DNA of 64,000 nt from an uncultured Hoeflea sp. (GTDB lineage Bacteria > Pseudomonadota > Alphaproteobacteria > Rhizobiales > Rhizobiaceae). Below the pieces are notes generated by a model that ran no database searches, was not told where the DNA came from, and was given only the letters and a program-made list of their open reading frames with translations. The stretch is from NCBI RefSeq assembly GCF_947501405.1, contig NZ_CANMVK010000003.1, positions 389,685 through 453,684 on the forward strand, written 5' to 3'. This document shows, piece by piece, positions 55,479 to 64,000 of this stretch (position 1 is its first letter; each line of letters starts with the position of its first letter). A program made the position numbers and the translations under genes.

Positions 55479-56432
55479 ATGAGCTTGTTTCCTGCAACAA
55501 ATCCGCTGAGATCGGGCACGCTGCCCGAAGATGGTGGTCATTTCGTCCATTGGGAAACCTTTGGAATGGCTTCGCGACCTGCGATGTTGCTTTTACACGG
55601 CGGGCCGGGTGGTGGCATCAAGCCGCGTATGCCGCGGCTTTTTGACCCCAATCAATGGCACATCATTGCGATGGACCAACGTGGTGCTGGAAATTCCCTC
55701 CCCTATGCCGGTGATGATGTTGCCGCGTTGCAGGCCAATACAACGGCCGATCTGATCAATGATATCGAACGGTTGCGAACCCTGCTGAACATTGAACAGT
55801 GGCACCTGTACGGATCGTCGTGGGGAACGACCTTGGCCCTTGCATATGCAGTACAGCACCCTGCACGCGTGAAAGGTATGATCCTCGCAGCGATTGCGAC
55901 CACAACAAGGGAAGAGATCGACTTTCTTTACGGTGGGGCCGGAATGTTCTTGCCCGAAGCCTTTGAGGCATTTGTGGCAGGTGCACCGGAAGGCAAAGGC
56001 GGTGTCGGTATGGCTGCTGCATACGGTGATCTGCTAACATCCGGCGATCCAACCATTGAAGCTGCAGCCGCGGAGGCATGGTGTGCGTGGGAGCAAGCCG
56101 TCGTCATGCTGGACCCGCGCGCAGAGGTTCCGGCAGAATTCACCGACCCGCGATACCGGCTCGGCTTCGCGCGCCTTGTAACCCATTACTTTCGCAATCT
56201 GGCTTGGCTCGACGTGCCGATACTTGACCAGAAAGACATTCTGGCCAGTTTTCCAGCAGTGTTGATCAACAGCCGTCTCGATCTGTCAGTCCCGTTTTCG
56301 ACAGCATGGCAGCTTCACCGCGCGATGCCTCAATCTGAATTGGTGGCAATACCGGGTTCGTTGCACGGTACGCTGTATGGGCCTTTGTCAGATGCTGTCA
56401 TCGAAGCTGGCCAAAAATTCTCAAGAGCATGA
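55479..56432 (+). CDS. Prolyl-aminopeptidase-like alpha/beta hydrolase
   Basis: 317 residues of the proline iminopeptidase (S33) family: oxyanion motif LLLHGGPGGGIKPR, DQRGAGNS, nucleophile LYGSSWGTTLAL (Ser near 114), and the terminal His in GSLHGTLYG. It removes N-terminal Pro or hydrolyses related amides/esters. Codon use is visibly less GC-rich than the neighbours (many T/A third positions), consistent with recent acquisition. It has its own ribosome site (GAGGTG) and a 215-bp upstream gap. Confidence 0.88.
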   Translation: MSLFPATNPLRSGTLPEDGGHFVHWETFGMASRPAMLLLHGGPGGGIKPRMPRLFDPNQWHIIAMDQRGAGNSLPYAGDDVAALQANTTADLINDIERLRTLLNIEQWHLYGSSWGTTLALAYAVQHPARVKGMILAAIATTTREEIDFLYGGAGMFLPEAFEAFVAGAPEGKGGVGMAAAYGDLLTSGDPTIEAAAAEAWCAWEQAVVMLDPRAEVPAEFTDPRYRLGFARLVTHYFRNLAWLDVPILDQKDILASFPAVLINSRLDLSVPFSTAWQLHRAMPQSELVAIPGSLHGTLYGPLSDAVIEAGQKFSRA

Positions 56433-56699
56433 TGCATTGTCCACACTGCTTGATCTTGAGTATGCGGTATGGCCGAAACTAGTCGGTACATGAGCTTCTT
56501 TCTTGCGGCAATGTGTCAGTGCATGGATACTTGGCCGCTCAGAAGCTGACCTTCGCTGCAGTGACAACCAAGGTCGACTTTGAGCCAGAGCGGTCCAGGG
56601 GTGAATTCGGTCTGGACGGTCATGTAGGACCTCAAACCATCGACGCCGGGAGTAGATGCGGCGGGCTGAAACCAGCCATCGGACCTTTTTGTCTCGCAC

Positions 56700-56748
56700 T
56701 CAGCCCTTCGCAGCTTCCTCGCCCTCCTCGGGCAGCACGTGGCGTTGC
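56700..56748 (-). pseudogene. yciB: Fragment of yciB: C-terminal codons with stop
   Basis: Minus-strand reading gives [15 protein letters not shown] and a TGA stop, matching the last codons of the intact yciB at 62233-62931 ([15 protein letters not shown]). From 56707 to 56748, 38 of 42 bases match 62240-62281. Similarity stops sharply on both sides. The rest of 56433-56851 contains no gene I can support. Confidence 0.85.
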
Positions 56749-56851
56749 TGCGAATGAAGATTCTCAACGGGCCGATTTGTAGAGGTAGTCTCCGCGCCTG
56801 TCGCCCTTGCGGGCGGCGCGACCAGCCCGGAAGGCCGCAGAAACACCTGGC

Positions 56852-57355
56852 CTATTCCGCCTCAACCCAGTTCGGCATGGCGCAGATCATCTTGTCGAGC
56901 AGCCGATCGAATTCGGTCTTTTCCGCAAGCGTCAGGGCGTTGCGCATGGCAGCCTGCCTGCTGAGAAACAGCGGCTCGACCCGGTCGAGCATCTCCGCGC
57001 CGCCGTCCGTCAGCATCAAGGGCTTTGCGCGCTTATCGTCCGCATCGACGTCGCGGGCGATCAAGCCGCGCGACAAGAGCTCCGAGACAGAACGGCTGAT
57101 GGAATTCTTGGGCAGGCCGGTTGCCAGACAGATGTCGCGAGCAACCAGCCCCTTGGCATGTTTGAGCGTGTAGAGAATCACAAATTCCGGTCGGCTCAAA
57201 TCGAAACGCTCGGCAAGCTCTCGGTAGATCGGACCGGTAAAAAAGTTGGCCAGGAAATTCAGATTCCACGCTGGCGAAAGAGGCGTTTCATGAAGCATGA
57301 GCAACGACAACGGCCCGAACCGCTCGACCATCAGCAATTGTTCATCCGTTACCAT
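56852..57355 (-). CDS. MarR-family transcriptional regulator
   Basis: About 167 residues with the MarR winged helix: FDLSRPEFVILYTLKHAKGL, CLATGLPKNSISRSVSELLSRGLI (recognition helix) and the wing DADDKRAKPLMLT. The frame stays open for 1.1 kb upstream, antisense to the TRAP gene; ATG 57355 is the best start (57385 and 57331 are alternatives). It is divergent from the TRAP operon and two operator-like repeats lie between, so it probably controls that operon in response to its substrate. Confidence 0.9.
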   Translation of the reverse strand: MVTDEQLLMVERFGPLSLLMLHETPLSPAWNLNFLANFFTGPIYRELAERFDLSRPEFVILYTLKHAKGLVARDICLATGLPKNSISRSVSELLSRGLIARDVDADDKRAKPLMLTDGGAEMLDRVEPLFLSRQAAMRNALTLAEKTEFDRLLDKMICAMPNWVEAE

Positions 57356-57412
57356 TTCGTCCCGTCGCCATTGCGTCAATGCCATTGCCAGATTCGCCTT
57401 GTTTCCAAAAAA

Positions 57413-57451
57413 GGTTCCGATTGGAACTTTACATATGGTTCCAACCAGAAC
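57413..57451. promoter_or_regulatory. Tandem MarR-type operators between marR-like gene and TRAP operon
   Basis: GTTCC-N4-GGAAC at 57414-57427 (perfect) and GTTCC-N4-AGAAC at 57438-57451 (one mismatch), 24 bp apart, each preceded by G. They fill the divergent promoter region and would place repressor dimers on adjacent faces about two helical turns apart. Confidence 0.75.
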
Positions 57452-57493
57452 TAAAATGCCCTTACGCGCACCAAAAGCGCAAGGGAGGAAAAC

Positions 57494-58471
57494 ATGTTCA
57501 GGCCATCTTGTCTCGCGGGCGCTCTCGCGCTTGCCATCTCCGCATCTCCGGTTGCAGCCTCGGATCTTCGTATGGTTGGCGGATTTCCGGAAGGGTTCGT
57601 CTTCACAAAAGAGATCGCAAAACCGTTCATGGATCTGGTCGCAGAAGAAAGCGGCGGCGCGGTATCGGTGTCTTTCACCGGCCCCGACGCCGTGCCGACC
57701 TTCGAGCAGTTCGAGCCGGTTCAAGCAGGCGTCTTCGATCTTCTCTTCACCCATCCCGCCTATCACGCCGGCACAACGTCGGTGGGGCTTGCCATTGACG
57801 CCATCGGTGCGGATCCGACCAAGCGGCGCGCTGGCCGGATCATCGACTACATTGATGAGCACTATCAGACCCTGGGCATGAAATTGATCGCCGCGCCGGC
57901 GACTGGATCCAAGGGATTCCGCTATTTCCTGAAGGAACCGATTGCTGGCGAACCCGGTCTGGAGGGCCGCAAGATTCGCGGCACAGTGAGTTATCACCCG
58001 ATGATTGAGGCACTCGGCGGAACTGGCGTGGTCATTGGCGGCGGTGAAGTCTATTCGGCGCTTCAGACCGGCGTCGTCGACGGCGCCGCATGGGGACTGA
58101 CCGGCGCCAAAGACTTCAAATGGTACGAGGTCGCCGACTATATGGCCGATCCCGTCTTCGGCCAGGTGGGCGTCATGATCTTCATGAATCTCGATGCCTG
58201 GAATGATCTCGCTGATGACGAAAAAGCCGCCATGGAACGAGCCGCGACCCGCCTGGAACAGGAGTCGATTGCCCGCTTCAACAAACTGGCCGCAACAGAA
58301 AAGCAATCGCTTCTTGATCTCGGCATGAAAATGACCTCGTTTTCCGACGCAGAGGCCGCCCAGTTCGAGAGCCTCTGGTCGAACGGCGTCTGGTCGATCG
58401 CGGCGCAATCGAAGCCGGAGGAAGCGGCCGCATTGCGAGCCCTTGCCAAAGAAGCTGGCCTCTCGGATTGA
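57494..58471 (+). CDS. TRAP transporter solute-binding protein (DctP type)
   Basis: 325 residues: a signal peptide (MFRPSCLAGALALAISASPV, cleavage near AA-SD) and a DctP/TAXI-like binding domain (SDLRMVGGFPEGFVFTKEI, VEIF-type PTFEQFEPVQAGVFDLLFTH, IRGTVSYHPMIEALGG). TRAP systems import carboxylates and similar acids by Na gradient; the substrate is unknown. The ribosome site GGGAGG is strong. It is first in a four-gene operon with the membrane subunits and a hydrolase. Confidence 0.92.
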   Translation: MFRPSCLAGALALAISASPVAASDLRMVGGFPEGFVFTKEIAKPFMDLVAEESGGAVSVSFTGPDAVPTFEQFEPVQAGVFDLLFTHPAYHAGTTSVGLAIDAIGADPTKRRAGRIIDYIDEHYQTLGMKLIAAPATGSKGFRYFLKEPIAGEPGLEGRKIRGTVSYHPMIEALGGTGVVIGGGEVYSALQTGVVDGAAWGLTGAKDFKWYEVADYMADPVFGQVGVMIFMNLDAWNDLADDEKAAMERAATRLEQESIARFNKLAATEKQSLLDLGMKMTSFSDAEAAQFESLWSNGVWSIAAQSKPEEAAALRALAKEAGLSD

Positions 58472-58491
58472 GTTCGGGGTAGACCCAGCCG

Positions 58492-58977
58492 ATGACGATG
58501 CTCCCACGCCTCCACGATGTCAGTTCGCGAGCGCTTTTTGCGCTTGCCGGGCTGGCATTGGTGGGGGCGACGGGCCTCTATCTCTTCGAAGTGGCGGCAC
58601 GGTATTTCTTCAACGCGCCGACCACCTGGAGCCTGGAAGCGGTGCAGTATGCTCTTTCCGTGCTGATCTTTGGCGCCCTGCCGGAAATCACAAAGCGATC
58701 GGCTCATGTGGCGATAGATATCGTGCCGACGACCTTGCCGGCCCGGTGGGCGAGCCCGCTCTCCCGTGTGAACCATCTGGCGGGTATGCTCGCTTGCTCA
58801 CTCGCGGCGTGGATTGTGGCGATGGAAGCTTTCAAGCAGTTGGATCGCGGGCTTCTGACCAATGCCGCCCATCCGATCCCGCGCTGGTGGATCACGGGCA
58901 TGATCGCGGTCGGACTCTTCTCATCTGCGATCCATTTTGCTCGCCACGCCATTGACCGCGAGCCGACCGCGCGATGA
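58492..58977 (+). CDS. TRAP transporter small membrane subunit (DctQ type)
   Basis: 161 residues with four membrane helices (LFALAGLALVGATGLYLFEV onward; VQYALSVLIFGALPEITKRSAHVAID carries the conserved DctQ patch). It pairs with the large subunit, overlapping its start by 4 bp (ATGA). Confidence 0.92.
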   Translation: MTMLPRLHDVSSRALFALAGLALVGATGLYLFEVAARYFFNAPTTWSLEAVQYALSVLIFGALPEITKRSAHVAIDIVPTTLPARWASPLSRVNHLAGMLACSLAAWIVAMEAFKQLDRGLLTNAAHPIPRWWITGMIAVGLFSSAIHFARHAIDREPTAR

Positions 58978-60266
58978 GCTGGATCGCTTTTCTTGGTCTG
59001 GCAGTCGGGCTTCTTCTGGTTCTGCTCGCGCTCGGCGTCCGGGTGTTTGTCGGGTTCCTCATCCTCAACATTGTCGGCGTTCTGCTCCTCATTGGCCCGC
59101 GTGGCTTCGGGCTGTTCACCAATTCGTTGTTCGAGACCGCCACGTCATCGACACTTATGACGGTCGCACTGTTTGTGCTCATGGGAGAGATCCTCTTCCG
59201 CTCCGGGACCGTGTCTGTCCTTTTTGACAGTGTCGACCGGCTGGTCGGTTCTCTACGTGGCCGGCTTTATGCGGTCGTTATCGGACTATCGACCGTGTTC
59301 GGCGCACTCTCGGGCTCTGCGGTTGCGGTCGCGGCCATGCTCGGCAGGTCTGTCTTGCCTTCGATGCAGGAGCGCGGCTACGACACCCGCCTGTCGATAG
59401 GAACGATCCTGGCGGGTGCGAGCCTTGCCCCGATCATACCACCCAGCCTCGTTGCGATCCTTGTTGGTTCGCTTGCTGATGTCTCCATCGCCGGCCTTCT
59501 GGTTGCAGGCCTTCTCCCCGGCCTTGTGATTGCAGGGCTGACCTTGACCTATGTCCTGGTTCGAACCCGCCACACGGCGCAACGCGAGATCGCCGCGCCG
59601 CATGTGTTTGGCGTCGGCACCGCGCTTATCCGCATGGTGCCTTTTCTGGTGGTGATTTTCTCGGTCATGGGTTTGATCATTATGGGCATTGCGACACCAT
59701 CGGAATCCGCAGCGACCGGTGTTTTTGGCGCAATCCTCGTCGCCGCGATTTTCCGAAGACTTAACCTGACAATGGTGATGGAGGCTGTCGCATCCGCCGT
59801 TCAGACCTCCGCTGTCATTCTCATCATCGTGGCGTCGGCCAAGCTCTTCAGTCAGCTTTTGTCGTTTGCGGGTGCGACACGCGGGCTTGTCAGCGTCGTC
59901 GCCGGACTCGACCTGCCCCCTGACGTTATGTTCCTGATCATGATGCTGATCCCGTTCGTCCTGTGCATGTTCATCGACTGGCTCGCCTTCATGCTCCTGT
60001 CGATCCCGATCTATCAGCCGATCGTGACCGCGCTCGACTTCGATCCGATCTGGTTCTGGACGCTGTTCATGATCAATCTCACCGTCGGTTCCATGACCCC
60101 ACCCTTCGGCTACACGCTGTTTGCACTGAAGGGGGCGAACCCGGACCTTTCCACCCGTGATGTGTTTGCGGCGGCCTGGCCAATTGTCGGGATTTTCGTA
60201 GCTGCCATGGTCATTCTCTGGGCGTTACCTGGCATTGTCACGACACTTCCGGGGCTGATCCGGTGA
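58974..60266 (+). CDS. TRAP transporter large membrane subunit (DctM type)
   Basis: 430 residues with about twelve helices; the DctM signature GSLADVSIAGLLVAGLLPGL and the substrate/sodium regions ASLAPIIPPSLVAILVG and TPPFGYTLFALKG are present. It forms the elevator transport domain. Its stop overlaps the next gene's GTG start by 4 bp, so hydrolase translation is coupled to transport. Confidence 0.94.
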   Translation: MSWIAFLGLAVGLLLVLLALGVRVFVGFLILNIVGVLLLIGPRGFGLFTNSLFETATSSTLMTVALFVLMGEILFRSGTVSVLFDSVDRLVGSLRGRLYAVVIGLSTVFGALSGSAVAVAAMLGRSVLPSMQERGYDTRLSIGTILAGASLAPIIPPSLVAILVGSLADVSIAGLLVAGLLPGLVIAGLTLTYVLVRTRHTAQREIAAPHVFGVGTALIRMVPFLVVIFSVMGLIIMGIATPSESAATGVFGAILVAAIFRRLNLTMVMEAVASAVQTSAVILIIVASAKLFSQLLSFAGATRGLVSVVAGLDLPPDVMFLIMMLIPFVLCMFIDWLAFMLLSIPIYQPIVTALDFDPIWFWTLFMINLTVGSMTPPFGYTLFALKGANPDLSTRDVFAAAWPIVGIFVAAMVILWALPGIVTTLPGLIR

Positions 60267-61255
60267 GTTGGCGCGATCAGGATACCGCGCACTCGCATTT
60301 CATTGCGTCTTCGGATGAGCCCGGGTTGCGGCTCCATTGTCGTGAGCGCAGTAGCGTGGCAGGCGGCCAACCCGTTCTTTTTGTCCATGGCGCCACTTTT
60401 GCCAGCCGGATGTTTGATATCCCGCATCGTGATGCGAGCTGGCTCCAGGCGACGGCGGACGCCGGGTTCTCCGCCTATGCCCTCGATATTCGCGGCTATG
60501 GTCGGTCGCATTCAGACGTGATGGCCCAAAGGAGTGAGCCCTATGCGCTCGCCGCGGACGCCATATGCGATATCGATGATGTCGTGAAATGGATCTGCGC
60601 ACGCCACGGCACCGATCGTCTTCGCCTTGTCGGCGGATCCTGGGGCTCGATTACCACGGCACTCTACGCCGGTACCATCGGTCATGAACGGGTTGAGCGG
60701 CTTGTCCTTTACGCACCGATTTTTGGCGAACGAAACCAAGGCTGGCTCGACCTGCTGAGCGATCCCAAGGACCGCGCGCGCTTCGGCTCACAATGGGCGG
60801 CCTGCCGATCCGTCGACGAAGCATCTGTGCGGGCGCGCTGGGATGCCGAAATTCCAATCGGCGAACAGGATGCATGGCGGGATGAGGCGTTGTTTCAGGC
60901 GCTTTTGCAGTCGTCGCTATCGGACGATCGGCATTCAATTGAGAGCAGGCCGCCCGCATTCCATGCCCCAAACGGGACGTTTGTCGATCTTTGGGAGGTG
61001 TTTAATGGACGTCCAATCTATGATCCCACGCGCGTGACATGCCCGACGCTGCTCATTCGCGGATCCGCCGATCCCACATCCACCCGCACCGATGCACTCG
61101 CCTTGTTCGAAGCGCTGGGAACCGATCACAAATCCTATGTCGAAATCGCAAATGGCGCGCACTTCGTCAGTGCCGAACGCCGTGCTCGCCAAGTGTTTTC
61201 GGCGGTCAATGCATTCCTGACGCTTTCAATCCAAGCTGCCGCTTCCAAGCCGTAA
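60263..61255 (+). CDS. Alpha/beta hydrolase coupled to the TRAP operon
   Basis: 330 residues: oxyanion motif FVHGATFASRM, DIRGYGRS, nucleophile VGGSWGSITTAL, Asp in RGSADPTSTR and His in NGAHFVSAERR complete the triad. No signal peptide, so it acts in the cytoplasm on the imported compound, probably an ester or amide. The start is GTG 60263, overlapping the transporter stop. The tight coupling indicates a dedicated uptake-and-hydrolysis pathway. Codon use is that of the TRAP genes. Confidence 0.88.
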   Translation: MSWRDQDTAHSHFIASSDEPGLRLHCRERSSVAGGQPVLFVHGATFASRMFDIPHRDASWLQATADAGFSAYALDIRGYGRSHSDVMAQRSEPYALAADAICDIDDVVKWICARHGTDRLRLVGGSWGSITTALYAGTIGHERVERLVLYAPIFGERNQGWLDLLSDPKDRARFGSQWAACRSVDEASVRARWDAEIPIGEQDAWRDEALFQALLQSSLSDDRHSIESRPPAFHAPNGTFVDLWEVFNGRPIYDPTRVTCPTLLIRGSADPTSTRTDALALFEALGTDHKSYVEIANGAHFVSAERRARQVFSAVNAFLTLSIQAAASKP

Positions 61256-61296
61256 AATGCCAAACTCTCAGATTGGTTTGAGTGACCGCAATTGGT

Positions 61297-61350
61297 CGGC
61301 AGCTTGCCCCAGACTTGGACGGCGATCCGGAAGTCGGTGGAGAAGTTGCG
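61297..61350 (-). pseudogene. yciB: Fragment of yciB: internal codons
   Basis: Minus-strand reading gives RNFSTDFRIAVQVWGKLP, matching [18 protein letters not shown] of the intact yciB; 48 of 54 bases match 62320-62373 without gaps. It lacks start and stop and is flanked by unrelated sequence. It represents the part of yciB just upstream of the fragment at 56700-56748, with 38 bp of the gene missing between them. Confidence 0.88.
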
Positions 61351-61502
61351 AGGGCCCTCGGCGCTGCGGCAAATTTCATCGGACTTGCGGCAGCCCTTAA
61401 GGTCCAGTCACCGCGACATTGCGCATTTGAGTGGCGCAGGGAGTATTCCGTTTACGATTTGCGTTCATAATTTCGTCACGGAAACCAGGATTCGCGCTCG
61501 AA

Positions 61503-62114
61503 ATGTCGAAGTTCAGATATTACGACATCAAGAAACCGAAACAGGTGCCTGTTCCCAAAAAGGCGGTTCACACCAACTTCCTGAGAACCGGGCGCATCGC
61601 CCGCAAGTCTGAGGACTGGGTCGACGAGGAACGGCGTTTCCTGACCTATGAGGAGGTTGCTGAGCGGACCGGCATCCGGCTTAAAAGTGCTGGCAATACG
61701 ACACATCAGCGGCTCAACGGTTTCCACCAGGCCATACAGTTTCCGAAGATCATCTTTCACAAGACCTTGGCGACTGCACCGCACCTCGGCTATGTCCATG
61801 TCACGGCCTCAACATCCGATTTTGTCGGGCACCGGGACGTTACCTGGGGATTTTACATGGCCAATTTCTCGGCTCAGATTTCTGTCGATGAGCAATTCTT
61901 CAATCATATCAACACCGGCTATTCCCGGATGTATTTTGCGGTGGCGATGAAAATGGAACAAGACGGCGAGACGAGCGTACCGACAATCGATCGCGACTTT
62001 CGGGAAAACGGAGTTCTGTTCAAAACCGCTGACCCCATGACCGCACTTAAAAACGTCCTGCTGCTGGGCGCAAAAAGCGCCCAACTGCGGAAGATCGTTC
62101 AGGCGATCGGGTAA
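61503..62114 (+). CDS. Uncharacterised protein
   Basis: 203 residues starting MSKFRYYDIKKPKQVPVPKK, then VHTNFLRTGRIARKSEDW and FLTYEEVAERTGIRLKSAGNT, with a mixed alpha/beta C-terminal part (ATAPHLGYVHVTASTSDFVG). No signal peptide or membrane helix; I do not recognise the family. GC content is lower than in the flanking core genes. It lies between the yciB fragment and intact yciB, so it is part of the accessory stretch. ATG 61503 is chosen over the open frame to 61431. Confidence 0.75.
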   Translation: MSKFRYYDIKKPKQVPVPKKAVHTNFLRTGRIARKSEDWVDEERRFLTYEEVAERTGIRLKSAGNTTHQRLNGFHQAIQFPKIIFHKTLATAPHLGYVHVTASTSDFVGHRDVTWGFYMANFSAQISVDEQFFNHINTGYSRMYFAVAMKMEQDGETSVPTIDRDFRENGVLFKTADPMTALKNVLLLGAKSAQLRKIVQAIG

Positions 62115-62232
62115 CACCTGAATGACCGCCTCGATCGCCACTGAGATCATACCCGACTGTTGATCCTCGTCAGATCGGTTGGCGAAAAGACTGTCTTCTG
62201 ACCGTTTCGATCGGTGTGCCAGCTCCCAAAGC

Positions 62233-62927
62233 CTAACTTTTCGTGGCTTCCTCGCCCTCCTCGGGCAGCGCGTGGCGCTGCATCATCGGCAGTTGCAGCA
62301 AGGTGAAGATGATCGACAGCGGCAGGTTGCCCCAGACCTTGAAGGCGATCCAGAAGTCGGTGGAGAAATTGCGCCAGATCACCTCGTTGACTACGGCCAT
62401 CAGCAGAAAATAGAGGCCCCAGCGGAAGGTGAGCTTGCGCCAGCCCTCGGCATCTAGCCGGAAGGCGGAATCAAATACATAGCCCAGAAGCGATTTGCCG
62501 AAGAACAGCCCGCCCAGCAGGATCCCACCGAACAGGGTGTTGATGATGGTCGGCTTGACCTTGATGAAGGTCTCGTCGTGCAGCCACAGGGTGAGCGCAC
62601 CGAATGCCAGCACGATGATGCCCGAGACCAGCGGCATGATCGGAATCGTGCGGGTGAGCAGCCAGGAGACGGCAAGCGCAACCGCCGTGGCGATCATGAA
62701 GCAGGCGGTGCCCACAAAGATTGGCCCGCCGAGGCCGGCAAGCCACGGCACCTGCCCGGCGATCCACTCGCCGCGGGCATTGGCGAAGAAGAACACCAGA
62801 AGCGGTCCCAGCTCCAGCGCCAGCTTGAGCACGGGGTTGATGCGTTTGCGTTTCGGATCCGAGGGGTCGCGCTCGAGAATGTGCAGCTCCTCGCCGGGGT
62901 TGGCGGAAGGGACTTGCTTGTCGTCGC

Positions 62928-62931
<4 letters not shown>
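62233..62931 (-). CDS. yciB: Inner-membrane septation protein A (YciB/IspZ)
   Basis: 232 residues with five to six membrane helices; [20 protein letters not shown] and [21 protein letters not shown] are family signatures. YciB is tied to septation and envelope synthesis. ATG 62931 overlaps the ftsY stop (ATGA), so it is cotranscribed with ftsY. Two diverged fragments of this gene lie to the left (56700, 61297). Confidence 0.95.

Positions 62932-64000
<1,069 letters not shown>

Noticed and set aside
57386..58507. 1.1-kb in-frame extension of the MarR gene antisense to the TRAP binding-protein gene
   Set aside because: Family N-termini begin near 57355, and the TRAP gene on the other strand has a full domain, signal peptide and ribosome site.

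Overview
The window is a chromosomal segment of a high-GC alphaproteobacterium of the Rhizobiales (Hyphomicrobiales). This is inferred from gene order: glnK-amtB followed by ftsK-lolA-xthA, hemC-hemD with a Mic60-type and a HemY-type gene, DUF2794 and IalB genes, acnA facing ccmABCDG, and a septation-protein/ftsY pair. A Hoeflea-like or other Rhizobiaceae/Phyllobacteriaceae genome is a reasonable guess, but I could not test it. Most of the window is ordinary core genome with dense, short-spaced genes on both strands.

Layout. 1-3.3 kb: the 5' end of a UbiH-type hydroxylase, tesB, and a nitrogen block (sigma-54 promoter, glnK, amtB). 3.5-11.3 kb: ftsK, lolA, xthA, a CenR/OtpR-type response regulator with a cNMP-binding partner, an L,D-transpeptidase-like gene, and a methyltransferase/EVE/YciI run. 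11.4-19.3 kb: tsaD divergent from hemC-hemD-mic60-hemY-like, then TerB and a glutamine amidotransferase. 19.3-29.8 kb: an MFS exporter, yggT-DUF167, ppa, acetyltransferases, typA, an M3 peptidase and argG. 30-38.3 kb: an FNR/FixK-controlled ompW, a LysE-type exporter, an unrecognised Cys/His-containing protein, rlmN, WYL and TetR regulators with visible operators, IalB, and an ECF sigma factor without an adjacent anti-sigma gene. 38.5-48.3 kb: phhB, LMW phosphatase, thpR, tesA divergent from ybbA-ybbP, a Bax-inhibitor-like protein, a GNAT, DUF2794, a probable stand-alone structured RNA with its own terminator, DUF1223 and an unrecognised protein. 48.4-54.5 kb: acnA and the cytochrome c maturation operon ccmABCDG.

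55.3-62.2 kb looks like accessory DNA placed between ccmG/NUDIX and the septation-protein gene yciB. It holds a prolyl-aminopeptidase-like gene with different codon use, a MarR-regulated TRAP transporter plus alpha/beta-hydrolase operon, and an uncharacterised gene. Two short, diverged fragments of yciB (56700-56748 and 61297-61350) bracket the TRAP cluster, and the intact yciB lies just beyond. This suggests insertion into, or recombination at, the 3' end of yciB. The window ends inside ftsY, in a hexanucleotide repeat coding for (Pro-Glu)n.

The best candidates for something undescribed are the structured RNA at about 46335-46580, the yciB-fragment/TRAP island, the protein at 31780-32589, the terminator-like hairpin in the typA leader, and a second structured intergenic region near 22800-22920. 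No phage, IS element, integrase, CRISPR array, tRNA or rRNA was recognised.
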